64,000 bases of DNA from JAICWY01 sp964531205 (GTDB lineage Bacteria; Vulcanimicrobiota; Vulcanimicrobiia; Vulcanimicrobiales; Vulcanimicrobiaceae). The stretch lies in contig CAZHGH010000002.1 of assembly GCA_964531205.1 (NCBI GenBank), forward strand, positions 30,941-94,940, given 5' to 3'. Both the position numbers and the translations under genes were made by a program. This document shows positions 8,057 through 16,197 of this stretch, in pieces; the first letter of the stretch is position 1; the number at the start of each line of letters is the position of its first letter. The notes under the pieces were generated by a model. It searched no databases, was not told the origin of the DNA, and worked only from the letters and a program-made list of their open reading frames with translations.

Positions 8057-9200
8057 CCCCGCTGCACTGAAGCGGCTCGCGCGCGAGCTGGCGATGTCGC
8101 TCGGTGCCGCGGACGTGCGAGTATCGGACGCACACGAAGATGAATCGACGCAGCGGGCGATGCGCGAAGCGTTTGCGCGCGGAGATTTTAGCACGTGGCC
8201 TTACGATGAAACGTACGCGCGCAAGGCCGCGGATCCCGAGCATGTACTGGCAGATGCGCAATCGGTGATTTGCATTGCGGTTCCCTACCGCACCGATGCA
8301 CCGCAAAGCGCGCCGCTAAGTGGACGTGTTTCGAACTATGCGTGGTCGCCGGATTATCACTACCGCGTCAAAGCGCTGCTCGCGCAAGTCGCAAAAGCGA
8401 TCGACGATGCAGCGGGCGCGCCGGTTACGGCAATCGCGTGCGATACCAAACCACTCGCCGAACGTGCATTTGCCGCGCGCGCCGGTTTGGGCTGGGTGGG
8501 CAAACACACGAACTTGATCAATCCGCGCGCCGGCTCGTTCATTTTCCTTGGTGAGATCGTCACATCTGTTGCGCTTCCCGCGGACGCGCCGCTGCGCAAA
8601 ACGTGCGGCTCGTGCACGCGATGCATTCCGGCATGTCCCACCGCGGCGTTGCGTGGCGATTACACGATAGATGCGACGCGCTGCATCTCCGACCTGACGC
8701 AGCGCACGGACGCGATTCCGCGCGATATGCGCGCGCTCATTGGTCAGTGGGTGTGGGGCTGCGATCTCTGCCAAGTAGCGTGTCCCCCAAACGCTCGCGC
8801 ACGCATAGCGGGCGGCAAGGCCGACACGCCTCTCGCGCCGGAGACTTCGACGCCGTCACTTATCCGGTTGCTGCACCTGCGCAGTGGCGAGTTCAAACGC
8901 ATCTATGCCAAAAGTGCAATGGGCTGGCGTGGGGCCGCAATTCTGCGCCGGAATGCCGCCGTGGCGCTCGGCAACTCACTGGACAGGGCAGCCGTTCCAG
9001 CTCTTCGCGATGCCCTCTTCGGCGATCCGCACCCACTTGTGCGGGGACATGCTGCGTGGGCCCTTGGCCGAATCGGCTCCCCGCCGGCAATTGAGGCTTT
9101 GGCCCTGCGGCTGCTCTCAGAATCGGATGCTACGGTAAAAGAGGAGGTTGAAGCGGCGTTGGAACCCTTCAAAGCGCCGCTAGCGTTATTGGCGATATGA
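8031..9200 (+). CDS. queG: epoxyqueuosine reductase QueG
   Basis: 389 aa. Cobalamin- and iron-sulfur-dependent enzyme of the last step of queuosine tRNA modification. Seen: ACDTKPLAERAFA with the proposed general acid Asp138, GWVGKH, the first 4Fe-4S motif CGSCTRCIPACP (Cys 192, 195, 198, 202), and the second cluster ligands in WGCDLCQVACP near residue 250. The C-terminus (about 290-385) has HEAT-like helical repeats (PLVRGHAAWALGRIG), a common QueG extension. The start overlaps the aldo/keto reductase; an in-frame ATG at 8094 is an alternative. ATGA overlap with the next gene. Confidence 0.92.
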   Translation: MKDRSQRSDPAALKRLARELAMSLGAADVRVSDAHEDESTQRAMREAFARGDFSTWPYDETYARKAADPEHVLADAQSVICIAVPYRTDAPQSAPLSGRVSNYAWSPDYHYRVKALLAQVAKAIDDAAGAPVTAIACDTKPLAERAFAARAGLGWVGKHTNLINPRAGSFIFLGEIVTSVALPADAPLRKTCGSCTRCIPACPTAALRGDYTIDATRCISDLTQRTDAIPRDMRALIGQWVWGCDLCQVACPPNARARIAGGKADTPLAPETSTPSLIRLLHLRSGEFKRIYAKSAMGWRGAAILRRNAAVALGNSLDRAAVPALRDALFGDPHPLVRGHAAWALGRIGSPPAIEALALRLLSESDATVKEEVEAALEPFKAPLALLAI

Positions 9201-9820
9201 TGCGTTTGGGTTCTCAGCTCGCAGCGCTTTTTAGTCTTGTGTTGCTGCTCGGCGCTGCACCGGCCGATCTCGTCGATCGCGCCGGCGCCCTGGCCGACGA
9301 TGTCAGGAGCTACACCGCAACGGTGCACGCTGATGTTGCGTTGCACACATTTCCGTACCTCAGCCCGTCTCTAGACGGCACGTATTACCACAAGGTGCCG
9401 AACAAGAACAAGGTCGTCTTCACCAGCGGATTGCCGTTTATCGCAAAGCAGTTCAGCAAGGTGTATCCGGAAGTTCCTAGCCCTTCGCAATGGCGCGACT
9501 TGTACGTTATCACGATCGAGGGTGACGATGGTACGGCCACGACGTTCAGTTTGGTGCCGAAGAAGCAGGGCCGAATCGACCATATTGATGCGAAGGTCGA
9601 TGACAAGACTGCGGAAGTGCTATCGATGCGCTGGAATTACAACGATGGCGGCTACGCGTTGTTAAATCAGCAGTATGGCGACGTCCAAGGCCATCGGTTG
9701 GTCACTGGGCGCAGCGGACATTTCGATACGCCACACTATAACGCCGATATGAAATCCACGTTTAGCGGTTTTAAAGTCAACGTCAACATTCCCGATTCGG
9801 TCTTCACGGCGGAACAGTAG
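9197..9820 (+). CDS. secreted protein, LolA/outer-membrane-lipoprotein-sorting-like
   Basis: 207 aa. Signal peptide at 1-22 (LGSQLAALFSLVLLLGAAPA). The remaining sequence is beta-rich (SYTATVHADVALHTFPYL, YYHKVPNKNKVVF, MRWNYNDGGYALLNQQYGDV), the look of LolA/LolB-like half-barrel proteins. Similar lipid-binding folds are used for lipoprotein sorting in the periplasm. Coupled to queG by an ATGA overlap, although no functional link is known. Family assignment is tentative. Confidence 0.55.
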   Translation: MMRLGSQLAALFSLVLLLGAAPADLVDRAGALADDVRSYTATVHADVALHTFPYLSPSLDGTYYHKVPNKNKVVFTSGLPFIAKQFSKVYPEVPSPSQWRDLYVITIEGDDGTATTFSLVPKKQGRIDHIDAKVDDKTAEVLSMRWNYNDGGYALLNQQYGDVQGHRLVTGRSGHFDTPHYNADMKSTFSGFKVNVNIPDSVFTAEQ

Positions 9821-9849
9821 TTTGCGGCCGTCGAGGGAATAACGTTTCC

Positions 9850-10866
9850 ATGGCGGCCACCATCGATTTGACGAGCGGCGCACTTCTAGCGGACCAATTC
9901 AACCGTCCCATCACATATCTGCGCATCTCCGTGACCGATAAATGCAATCTGCGCTGCGTGTACTGCATGCCGGAGCGAGGGTTGCCCTGGCTCGCCAAAT
10001 CTGAAATTTTATCGTACGAAGAAATCGCTGCACTGGTGCGCTCAGCGGCGTCGATGGGCGTGCGCAGCATCCGCCTCTCCGGCGGCGAGCCGCTGATTCG
10101 CAAAGACTTGCATAAGCTCGTTGCCGACATTGCAGCGATCGACGGCATCAGCGATATCGCGCTGTCTACTAACGGACTTTTACTGGAAGAGCAAATTGAC
10201 GCGCTGCTTTCGGCCGGGCTGCGCCGCGTCAACATTTCGCTCGATACACTGCGCGCTGATAGATTCGAAGAGATCGCACGGCGCCCCGGACTCGATCGCG
10301 TTCTCGCCGGCATCGAAGCGGCAATCGAACGCGGACTTACGCCGGTGAAGATCAATTGCGTTGTCATGCGCGGCAAGAACGACGATGAAATTGCGGTGTT
10401 CGCCGAATGGACGAAGACGCGTCCGGTGTTCGTACGGTTTATCGAACTGATGCCCGTGCACGAAAACCTCGGCATTCAACGCGATGCGTATGTGAGTTCG
10501 GACGAAATTCTCGATCGCGTTCGATCGATCGGCGACCTGCGTCCTTCGAACGGTCCTGGCGGCAACGGACCGGCGCGCTACTTCGCTTTCGACGGCGCAC
10601 CCGGTGCAATCGGCGTTATCAGTCCGCTCTCCCACGACTACTGCGAGCGCTGCAATCGCGTGCGTCTTACCGCCGACGGCCGTTTGCGTTTGTGCCTGTT
10701 CGGCGATTACGAAATCGACTTGCGCACGCCGCTCCGGTCCGGTGCATCCACCGGGGAAATCGCCGAAATTCTGCGCGCCGCAATGTTTATCAAGCCGGAG
10801 CGGCACCACTTGCGGTTGGGCGAGACGTCGTCGCGGATGCGCGCTTTCAGCGAGATCGGCGGATAG
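9850..10866 (+). CDS. moaA: GTP 3',8-cyclase MoaA
   Basis: 338 aa. Radical SAM motif CNLRCVYC (Cys 32, 36, 39), LSGGEPL, and the C-terminal second cluster CERCNRVRLTADGRLRLCL (Cys near 265, 268, 282) that binds GTP. It ends EIGG, the conserved MoaA Gly-Gly tail needed for activity. It catalyses the first committed step of molybdenum cofactor synthesis. It sits 29 bases after the preceding gene, with a distant GAGGGA as ribosome site. MoaC, MoaB/MogA and MoeA are not in the window. Confidence 0.95.
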   Translation: MAATIDLTSGALLADQFNRPITYLRISVTDKCNLRCVYCMPERGLPWLAKSEILSYEEIAALVRSAASMGVRSIRLSGGEPLIRKDLHKLVADIAAIDGISDIALSTNGLLLEEQIDALLSAGLRRVNISLDTLRADRFEEIARRPGLDRVLAGIEAAIERGLTPVKINCVVMRGKNDDEIAVFAEWTKTRPVFVRFIELMPVHENLGIQRDAYVSSDEILDRVRSIGDLRPSNGPGGNGPARYFAFDGAPGAIGVISPLSHDYCERCNRVRLTADGRLRLCLFGDYEIDLRTPLRSGASTGEIAEILRAAMFIKPERHHLRLGETSSRMRAFSEIGG

Positions 10867-11166
10867 CTAAGCGAGAACGGGAAGCTTCTCGATCTCTTTA
10901 CTTGTATCGGAGTGAACGGCGTCGTACAAATCGACGTTCTGCTGTAAGCGAAGCCAGTATTCGGGTGTCGTGCTAAAGACATGAGAAAGTCGAAGCGCCA
11001 TGTCCGGGGTGATTGCACGCCGCCCGTTTAGGACTTCGTTTATGGTTGTGCGATGCACGCCAAGCGCTCTCGCAACGTCCTCTTGTTTCAATCCAAGCGG
11101 TTCGATGTAATCTTCGCGAAGGACGCGGCCGGGAGACACCGGCCGCCTTCTCATCTCAACGCTCAT
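10867..11166 (-). CDS. higA: HigA-type antitoxin (helix-turn-helix)
   Basis: 99 aa. XRE/Cro-family HTH from about residue 25 to 60: LKQEDVARALGVHRTTINEV, then LNGRRAITPDMALRLSHVF, typical of HigA/VapI antitoxins that bind HigB and repress their own operon. I take ATG 11166 (MSVEMRRRPVSPG); the frame runs further upstream into higB. It lies ten bases after higB on the same strand, in the usual HigBA order of toxin first. Confidence 0.9.
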   Translation of the reverse strand: MSVEMRRRPVSPGRVLREDYIEPLGLKQEDVARALGVHRTTINEVLNGRRAITPDMALRLSHVFSTTPEYWLRLQQNVDLYDAVHSDTSKEIEKLPVLA

Positions 11167-11176
11167 TTTAGCGCCT

Positions 11177-11461
11177 CTAATGGTAATCCACGATCTCCAC
11201 GTCGACCGCTTCACCATTTTCCCACCGAAAACAAATTCGGTGTTGTTCATTTATTCGGATACTGTATTGACCTTTGCGATTTCCGCTGAGCTTTTCCAGC
11301 CGTAACCCCGGAGCGGATAAGTCGCGAAGTTCATGTGCTGCCGCCAGACGATCGATGAGCTGAGCTGCTTTTTCATGCAATTTCTGTGGCAACAAGTTCC
11401 GAGAGCGACGACTGCTGTAACCGAAATAAATTTCGGCCGTCGCCTCGTCTGTAATTTTCAT
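11177..11461 (-). CDS. higB: HigB-type toxin (RelE superfamily mRNA interferase)
   Basis: 94 aa. Typical HigB features: LHEKAAQLIDRLAAAHELRD, LRLEKLSGNRKGQYSIRIN, then QHRICFRWENGEAVDVEIVDYH. These are the beta-sheet and basic residues of ribosome-dependent RelE-type nucleases. A GGAG ribosome site is at 11481-11484 read on the minus strand. Complete and apparently intact; its antitoxin follows. A promoter with an internal palindrome lies directly upstream. Confidence 0.9.
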   Translation of the reverse strand: MKITDEATAEIYFGYSSRRSRNLLPQKLHEKAAQLIDRLAAAHELRDLSAPGLRLEKLSGNRKGQYSIRINEQHRICFRWENGEAVDVEIVDYH

Positions 11462-11468
11462 TTTCTCT

Positions 11469-11484
11469 CTCCGTAGCTACGGAG
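11469..11484 (-). promoter_or_regulatory. 16-bp perfect palindrome in the higBA leader
   Basis: CTCCGTAGCTACGGAG is self-complementary and continues imperfectly outward on both sides. It covers the higB ribosome site and starts eight bases before the higB ATG. It could be a second operator half or an RNA hairpin that limits toxin translation. Confidence 0.5.
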
Positions 11485-11502
11485 GGAGGCTCGACGCGGA
11501 TC

Positions 11503-11531
11503 ATTGTAGCGTGTCGCGCGACACGCGTCAA
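11503..11531 (-). promoter_or_regulatory. sigma-70 promoter of higBA with operator in the spacer
   Basis: Read on the minus strand: TTGACG (11531-11526), 17-base spacer, TACAAT (11508-11503). The spacer consists of the perfect 18-bp palindrome GCGTGTCGCGCGACACGC (11509-11526), sharing one base with the -35. This is the expected placement for an autorepressing HigA dimer. Transcription would start near 11496. Confidence 0.75.
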
Positions 11532-11638
11532 GCATTCGGCCTGCCATCAAGACCCTATCCCGCGCTCGCTCGTGTACCGAAAGAGCCGTGTCACATGCCG
11601 CCGAACCATAGCGTTAGAGGGCAAAGGGGGGCCAACAC

Positions 11639-12160
11639 GTGGAGAGGGTCATCCTCAGTGCTACGGGTGCGCATGCCGCACACGCCAGGGTGGAGACGCT
11701 GGTTCGCGAGCATCAAACGAAGCTCGCACGGTACGTGCGCCGGATGGTAGGCGATGCGGACGTCGCGCTGGATATCGCGCAGGACGTGTTCTTCGCCGCG
11801 TACCGGACGCTGCAAGTGGATCCGGAGCGGCCTTTGACGGCCGGCTGGCTCTACAAAACAGCGACCAACACGGCAATCTCATATTTGCGGAGGAAGAAGA
11901 TTCTTCGGTTTTTGCCCCTCGATCGCGACCAGGAAGTGCGATCGCTGCGCATCGACGAGCGCAGCGCGGCTTCCATCGATTTGCAGGCCGCCATGCACCG
12001 GCTGCCCGCGGATCAGGCGGCTGCGATCATGTTGACTAGCTACGCCGGGTACTCGTCGCAAGAAGCGGCATCGATTCTGGGTACCACGGCGGATGCGGTT
12101 CGGCAGCGCGTATGCCGCGCAATGCGAACGTTGCGAGCCGTAATGGCGGAGAACGCATAA
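11639..12160 (+). CDS. ECF-type RNA polymerase sigma factor
   Basis: 173 aa from GTG 11639. Region 2 spans about residues 18-90 (VREHQTKLARYVRRMVGDAD, IAQDVFFAAYRTL, GWLYKTATNTAISYLRRKK) and region 4 about 115-165 (LPADQAAAIMLTSYAGYSSQ, then EAASILGTTADAVRQRVCRAMRTL). A G-rich ribosome site precedes the GTG. It is followed three bases later by its probable membrane anti-sigma factor, the usual arrangement for extracytoplasmic-function control. Confidence 0.9.
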   Translation: MERVILSATGAHAAHARVETLVREHQTKLARYVRRMVGDADVALDIAQDVFFAAYRTLQVDPERPLTAGWLYKTATNTAISYLRRKKILRFLPLDRDQEVRSLRIDERSAASIDLQAAMHRLPADQAAAIMLTSYAGYSSQEAASILGTTADAVRQRVCRAMRTLRAVMAENA

Positions 12161-12163
12161 GTT

Positions 12164-13213
12164 TTGAAGCAGCACGAACGTATCGAGGTGCTCGCCGGCG
12201 CAATCGCCCTCGGTGAAGCCTCCGATGACGAGCGACGGGAGTATCGCGAGCACATCGCGACTTGCCCGCAGTGTTTGAGCGCTTTGGGCGGCGAACGCGA
12301 GCTCGAACGCGTTGCAACGAGTGTAGCATCCGCTCGCGAAAGCGAAGTGTGGCAGCCGAACCTCGGCGACGTCGTGCATCAGCGTACGCAGCGCCGTTCG
12401 CGTGCGCTTCGTTACGGTTTCAGTTTGTTTGGAGTTGCGCTGTGCGCCTCGTTCGGAATTCACGTTTTGCTTGCAAGCGGTATGGAACGGCTCACGCCGC
12501 GCCTTGCGCAACATCCGGTAGTCATTAATGCGGGTACAACGCGTATCGTGCTCGAGCCGGGTAACGGCACGACGGCCGCCTCGAAGCCTGCGCCGCCGCA
12601 GCGCCGGCTTATCGTCACGCATAACGTCGTCCACATCGCGCGCACGCCCGTCCTGCCTACGCTTCCGATTGCGGCACCCAAAGCGCAACTGAGCAAGGCG
12701 CAGCCGCAGCAAATCGCGGAAGTGACGGTTCATCCCAACGCCGCGCCGGAGTACAACACGCAATCGAACATCCCCATTTGGCGCCGCGGCGATTCAACGT
12801 GGCGTACCGTAGCGCGAACTACGACGACGTCGCTCAGCGAGAGCGCTCCGCAAACCCTCACGCACAGCGCAGAGTCGATTCACATCGGGGCGACGCGTGA
12901 GGCGTATCCGCTTGGCGGCGACACCGCACTCAATCCGCAACCGCCGATGATCGCGTATGACGAAGGCGCAGAAGGCACCGTGGTGTTCGAAGTCTTCATC
13001 GACGAGCGTGGAAATCCGACGAAATGCGTGATTACGAAGTCGTCAAATTACGCAGTTCTGGATGCGACTGTCTGCAAAGCCGCGATGCAAGCACGGTACA
13101 CGCCCAAAACGGTTGGCGGCCGCGCAGTACCCGGCACGTATCAAGACGCGTTCACGTTCCGTACGGGTCAAGATAATCAGCACGAGGGAATCCCGCACGT
13201 AATTAGATTTTAG
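12164..13213 (+). CDS. anti-sigma factor with C-terminal TonB domain
   Basis: 349 aa from TTG 12164. Residues 1-45 form a zinc-binding anti-sigma domain with EHIATCPQC (His30, Cys34, Cys37). A transmembrane helix lies near 84-107 (YGFSLFGVALCASFGIHVLL). A long Pro/Ala/Thr-rich linker follows, then a TonB C-terminal domain near 250-335 (EGTVVFEVFIDERGNP, ATVCKAAMQARYTP, GTYQDAFTFR). The topology puts the zinc domain in the cytoplasm and the TonB domain in the periplasm. Fusion of the two in one protein is unusual and suggests that an envelope contact controls the sigma factor directly. Confidence 0.85.
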   Translation: MKQHERIEVLAGAIALGEASDDERREYREHIATCPQCLSALGGERELERVATSVASARESEVWQPNLGDVVHQRTQRRSRALRYGFSLFGVALCASFGIHVLLASGMERLTPRLAQHPVVINAGTTRIVLEPGNGTTAASKPAPPQRRLIVTHNVVHIARTPVLPTLPIAAPKAQLSKAQPQQIAEVTVHPNAAPEYNTQSNIPIWRRGDSTWRTVARTTTTSLSESAPQTLTHSAESIHIGATREAYPLGGDTALNPQPPMIAYDEGAEGTVVFEVFIDERGNPTKCVITKSSNYAVLDATVCKAAMQARYTPKTVGGRAVPGTYQDAFTFRTGQDNQHEGIPHVIRF

Positions 13214-13704
13214 TCGATACTCTTTCGAAAGAACGCGAGCATCTTATCGGGTTCCGGCATAATGCGGAACTCCTCAAAGCCCCACGATTTCGCTTGAAGC
13301 AACGCACGATTGGCGTTCATCGGTAAGAGGAACGTGAGCGTGCGTACGTTGCGTTTGCCCGCGATGCGCTGCACTTCGTTGACGAGTTGCGTGCCGACTT
13401 CCGGAGGCGCGCCCGGTCGCGTGCGCAACCCTTCCATCATCGCGACGTCCATGCCGTTTGCGGCTTCCGGATCGTTGTAGCCCGGCGGAAACGCGAAAAC
13501 GAGCTGCACCATTCCTAAAATGCCGGTAGCGTCTTCCGCGACGAGAATGGCGCGGCGCCCGGCCTGCTGTTCCGCGAGCCACTTCATAATGCGTTGCGGC
13601 CACGTTTCGCGCTTGGGCTGCGGCCCCGTGATGATTCTCTCGTTCAGCAATCGCTGAACGTCGCTTTGTTGAGCGAAGCGGATAAAGATTTTGCGGGTGC
13701 GCAC
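13210..13704 (-). CDS. GNAT family N-acetyltransferase
   Basis: About 164 aa if started at GTG 13704; an upstream extension to 13830 is open but overlaps the divergent cytochrome gene. The GNAT order is readable: first strand IFIRFAQQSDVQRLL, strand pair RAILVAEDATGILGMVQLVF, the acetyl-CoA loop region near GAPPEVGTQLVNEVQRIAG, and the last part NANRALLQAKSWGFEEF. A short AAAGG lies before the GTG. The 3' end overlaps the anti-sigma gene by four bases. Substrate unknown. Confidence 0.75.
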   Translation of the reverse strand: MRTRKIFIRFAQQSDVQRLLNERIITGPQPKRETWPQRIMKWLAEQQAGRRAILVAEDATGILGMVQLVFAFPPGYNDPEAANGMDVAMMEGLRTRPGAPPEVGTQLVNEVQRIAGKRNVRTLTFLLPMNANRALLQAKSWGFEEFRIMPEPDKMLAFFRKSID

Positions 13705-13758
13705 GAGCCTTTGTTTGCCAAGTGGGGAGAACTCCACCTTTTGGCAAATTCGCCGCGG

Positions 13759-14109
13759 ATGGTTCGCACGCTCGCGATAGTGCTTTGTATCTGGTTTGCT
13801 GTGGGCATCCTGACGGGATGCGGACGGCATACCGGTGCGCGAGGTGCCTATTCGCCGGAGCCTACGATTTCAGGTGCCGATGTTCGGCACGGCAAACTCG
13901 TCTACGAGCGAGAATGCGCGGCGTGTCACGGTCAAGCCGGCGTTAACGGCCCTATTGGACCGTCGCTCAAAGACGAACATACGCGGAAATCGTTTGAAGC
14001 GGTTCGCGCAATCGTGACCGATCCCGATCCGCCGATGCCCAAACTGTATCCTTCGAGACTGACGCGCGCGGACGTTACCGACGTTTCCGCGTACGTGGAG
14101 TCGTTGTAG
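13759..14109 (+). CDS. cytochrome c family lipoprotein
   Basis: 116 aa. N-terminal hydrophobic stretch with a lipobox-like LTGC (Cys21), so probably an exported, lipid-anchored protein. Heme c motif CAACH at 53-57 and a candidate axial Met93 in DPPMPKLYP identify a small class I cytochrome c (cytochrome c6/c551 type). It would carry electrons on the periplasmic side. The start at ATG 13759 is required to keep the signal intact; the longer upstream frame overlaps the GNAT gene. Its stop overlaps the photolyase GTG. Confidence 0.88.
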   Translation: MVRTLAIVLCIWFAVGILTGCGRHTGARGAYSPEPTISGADVRHGKLVYERECAACHGQAGVNGPIGPSLKDEHTRKSFEAVRAIVTDPDPPMPKLYPSRLTRADVTDVSAYVESL

Positions 14110-15545
14110 TGGCGCGCGTTATCTACCGCTTCACACGCGATCTGCGGCTCGGGGATCATGCGGGTCTCGCGGCCGCTGCGGCACATGGCGAAGTCGTGCC
14201 GGTCATCGCGATCGATCGTGCGCTCGAGTCGCGATTGGCCGCGTCGCCGCGGCGTGCAGCGTTCTTTTGCGGCGCGCTCGCATCGCTCGATGCCGCGCTA
14301 CGCGAACGACGTGTTCGGCTGGTGGTGCGGCGCGGCACCACCGCATCCGTGTTAAAACAGATCGCGCGTGCTACGAACGCCCAAACGATCGCGTGGAGCG
14401 CCAGTTTCGATCGCGCGGGAATGGAGAGCGATCAACGGCTCCAGTCGGATTTGGAAGAAGCCGGTTTGCGTGCGATCGTCGTTCCCGACGCGCCGGCGAT
14501 TGCGCCCGAAGAAAGCACCGCAGCGCGTCCGTCTGCGGGGGACGGCTATCGCGCTTTCGTTCCGTATCACGAACTTTGGCGCGAACTGCAACCCGCTTCC
14601 TATGAGATTCCGCTGTTGCTTTCGTTCGCGAAACACGATTTGCAAAGCGAAGCGCTTCCCGTGCCCAAAGAGTTCGGATGCAGCCTTACGCCGATTGAAG
14701 CCGGTGAAGCCAACGCTATGCGGCGATTCCAAGACTTTCTCACAGGAGATGGTCTGCAATATGCGTTTGCAGTGAACGTGCCGGCAGATGATCGCACGTC
14801 GCATCTGGGCGCGGATCTTTCGTTCGGTACGATTGCCGCACGAACAATCGTCCGCGAGACCCGTCGCCGGTTGGACGATCCGTTTCTCCTTGCAGAGGAG
14901 CGCAGTTCGCTCAAACTATTTCTTCGCTCTATTGCGATGCGCGATTTCTTTCTGCAGCTTTCCTGGTACAATCCGCAAACCGATCGGGAGCCGCTGCAAG
15001 AGAAGATGCGTGACTTTCCGTTTACAAAATCGCATAAAGCGCTCGACGCGTGGCGAGAAGGACGCACCGGTTATCCCTTGGTCGATGCCGGCATCCGGCA
15101 GCTGCACGCTACCGGATGGATGCATCCGCGCGTGCGCTCTATCGCCGCGTCGTTTCTGTGCTTGGACCTCGGAGTCCACTGGCGCGCCGGCTTAGCCGAA
15201 TGGGAACGGTACCTCATCGAAGACGATCCTGCTCTCGCTATCGGCAATTGGCAATGGGTCGCGGGCGTGGGCGCGGATCTCGCAGCGTATCCGCGCATCT
15301 ACAATCCGCAGAAACAAGCACGGCGCTTCGATCCAAATTTCGTTTATGCGAAGACGTGGATTCCTGAACTCGCGCACATCCCGCCCGCATCCATCGCATC
15401 GCGCACGCCGGCATCGCAAATCGAACTGCCGCTATTCTCTACGGACGCTTATCCGCGGCCCGTTATCGATCATGAGACCGCGGCGCGCGAATTTTTAAAA
15501 CGGTATCAGGACTTTATGGCAAGCCACGGCACAACACATGGATAA
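14109..15545 (+). CDS. phr: deoxyribodipyrimidine photolyase (cryptochrome/photolyase family)
   Basis: 478 aa from GTG 14109, overlapping the cytochrome stop. N-terminal antenna domain (VIYRFTRDLRLGDHAGLAAA, VPVIAIDRALE) and C-terminal FAD domain with TGYPLVDAGIRQLHATGWMH, then ALAIGNWQWVAGVGADLAAY (Trp chain near residue 380) and YPRIYNPQKQARRFDP. This is the signature of class I CPD photolyases, which repair UV dimers with light. It overlaps the next gene by eight bases. Confidence 0.93.
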   Translation: MARVIYRFTRDLRLGDHAGLAAAAAHGEVVPVIAIDRALESRLAASPRRAAFFCGALASLDAALRERRVRLVVRRGTTASVLKQIARATNAQTIAWSASFDRAGMESDQRLQSDLEEAGLRAIVVPDAPAIAPEESTAARPSAGDGYRAFVPYHELWRELQPASYEIPLLLSFAKHDLQSEALPVPKEFGCSLTPIEAGEANAMRRFQDFLTGDGLQYAFAVNVPADDRTSHLGADLSFGTIAARTIVRETRRRLDDPFLLAEERSSLKLFLRSIAMRDFFLQLSWYNPQTDREPLQEKMRDFPFTKSHKALDAWREGRTGYPLVDAGIRQLHATGWMHPRVRSIAASFLCLDLGVHWRAGLAEWERYLIEDDPALAIGNWQWVAGVGADLAAYPRIYNPQKQARRFDPNFVYAKTWIPELAHIPPASIASRTPASQIELPLFSTDAYPRPVIDHETAAREFLKRYQDFMASHGTTHG

Positions 15546-16197
15546 CGAGCAGCTTCTCCAGCGGCGGCCTTTGGCGTCGCGACAAAAGCCTTGGGCGAAG
15601 AAGATCGCGGCAGCGCTTGTAGGCGGCGGAATAACGCCCAACGCGATCTCGCTGGCTAGCATCGCTTTTGCGCTGATTGCAGCGTTCGGACTTTGGTTGT
15701 CCGGATCAACGAGCGGAGTAACAAGGATCTGTCTTTTGCTGGTAGCTGCCGGCGGAATCCAGTTACGGCTTTTGTGTAACCTGCTGGACGGAATGGTTGC
15801 AGTGGAGGGCGGTAAACGTACGAAGTATGGCGACCTCTATAACGACGTACCGGACCGCGTTAGCGACATCATAATTTTTCTTGGCGCCGGATACGGAATT
15901 GGCAACTTTCCGTTCGGACCAACTCTGGGATGGGCAGCCGCGGTCGCCGCAGTGCTTACCGCGTATGCACGGCTCCTCGGCGGTTCGATCGGTCTCACTC
16001 AGTACTTTGCCGGTCCAATGGCGAAACAGCACCGTATGGCAACGCTGACCGTGGCCTGCGTGATATCCGTTTTTGAACCGCTTTGGCACGGAAGAGGTCA
16101 GGTGATGGCGGCAGCATTGGCATTGATCGTCGCCGGCTCGATCGCGGGATTCGCACGCCGTATCGTGCTGATCTGCCAGGAGATCGCACGGCGATGA
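15538..16197 (+). CDS. CDP-alcohol phosphatidyltransferase family membrane protein
   Basis: 219 aa, several transmembrane helices. The catalytic motif is NLLDGMVAVEGG, then KYGDLYNDVPDRVSD (about residues 78-107), with the Asp residues that bind the metal and CDP-alcohol. The usual Arg of the DGxxAR motif is replaced (DGMVAV), as in a YnjF-like branch. It transfers a phosphatidyl or similar group from a CDP-linked donor to an alcohol in the inner membrane. ATGA overlap with an acyltransferase and then CdsA makes a three-gene phospholipid cassette. Confidence 0.85.
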   Translation: MDNEQLLQRRPLASRQKPWAKKIAAALVGGGITPNAISLASIAFALIAAFGLWLSGSTSGVTRICLLLVAAGGIQLRLLCNLLDGMVAVEGGKRTKYGDLYNDVPDRVSDIIIFLGAGYGIGNFPFGPTLGWAAAVAAVLTAYARLLGGSIGLTQYFAGPMAKQHRMATLTVACVISVFEPLWHGRGQVMAAALALIVAGSIAGFARRIVLICQEIARR

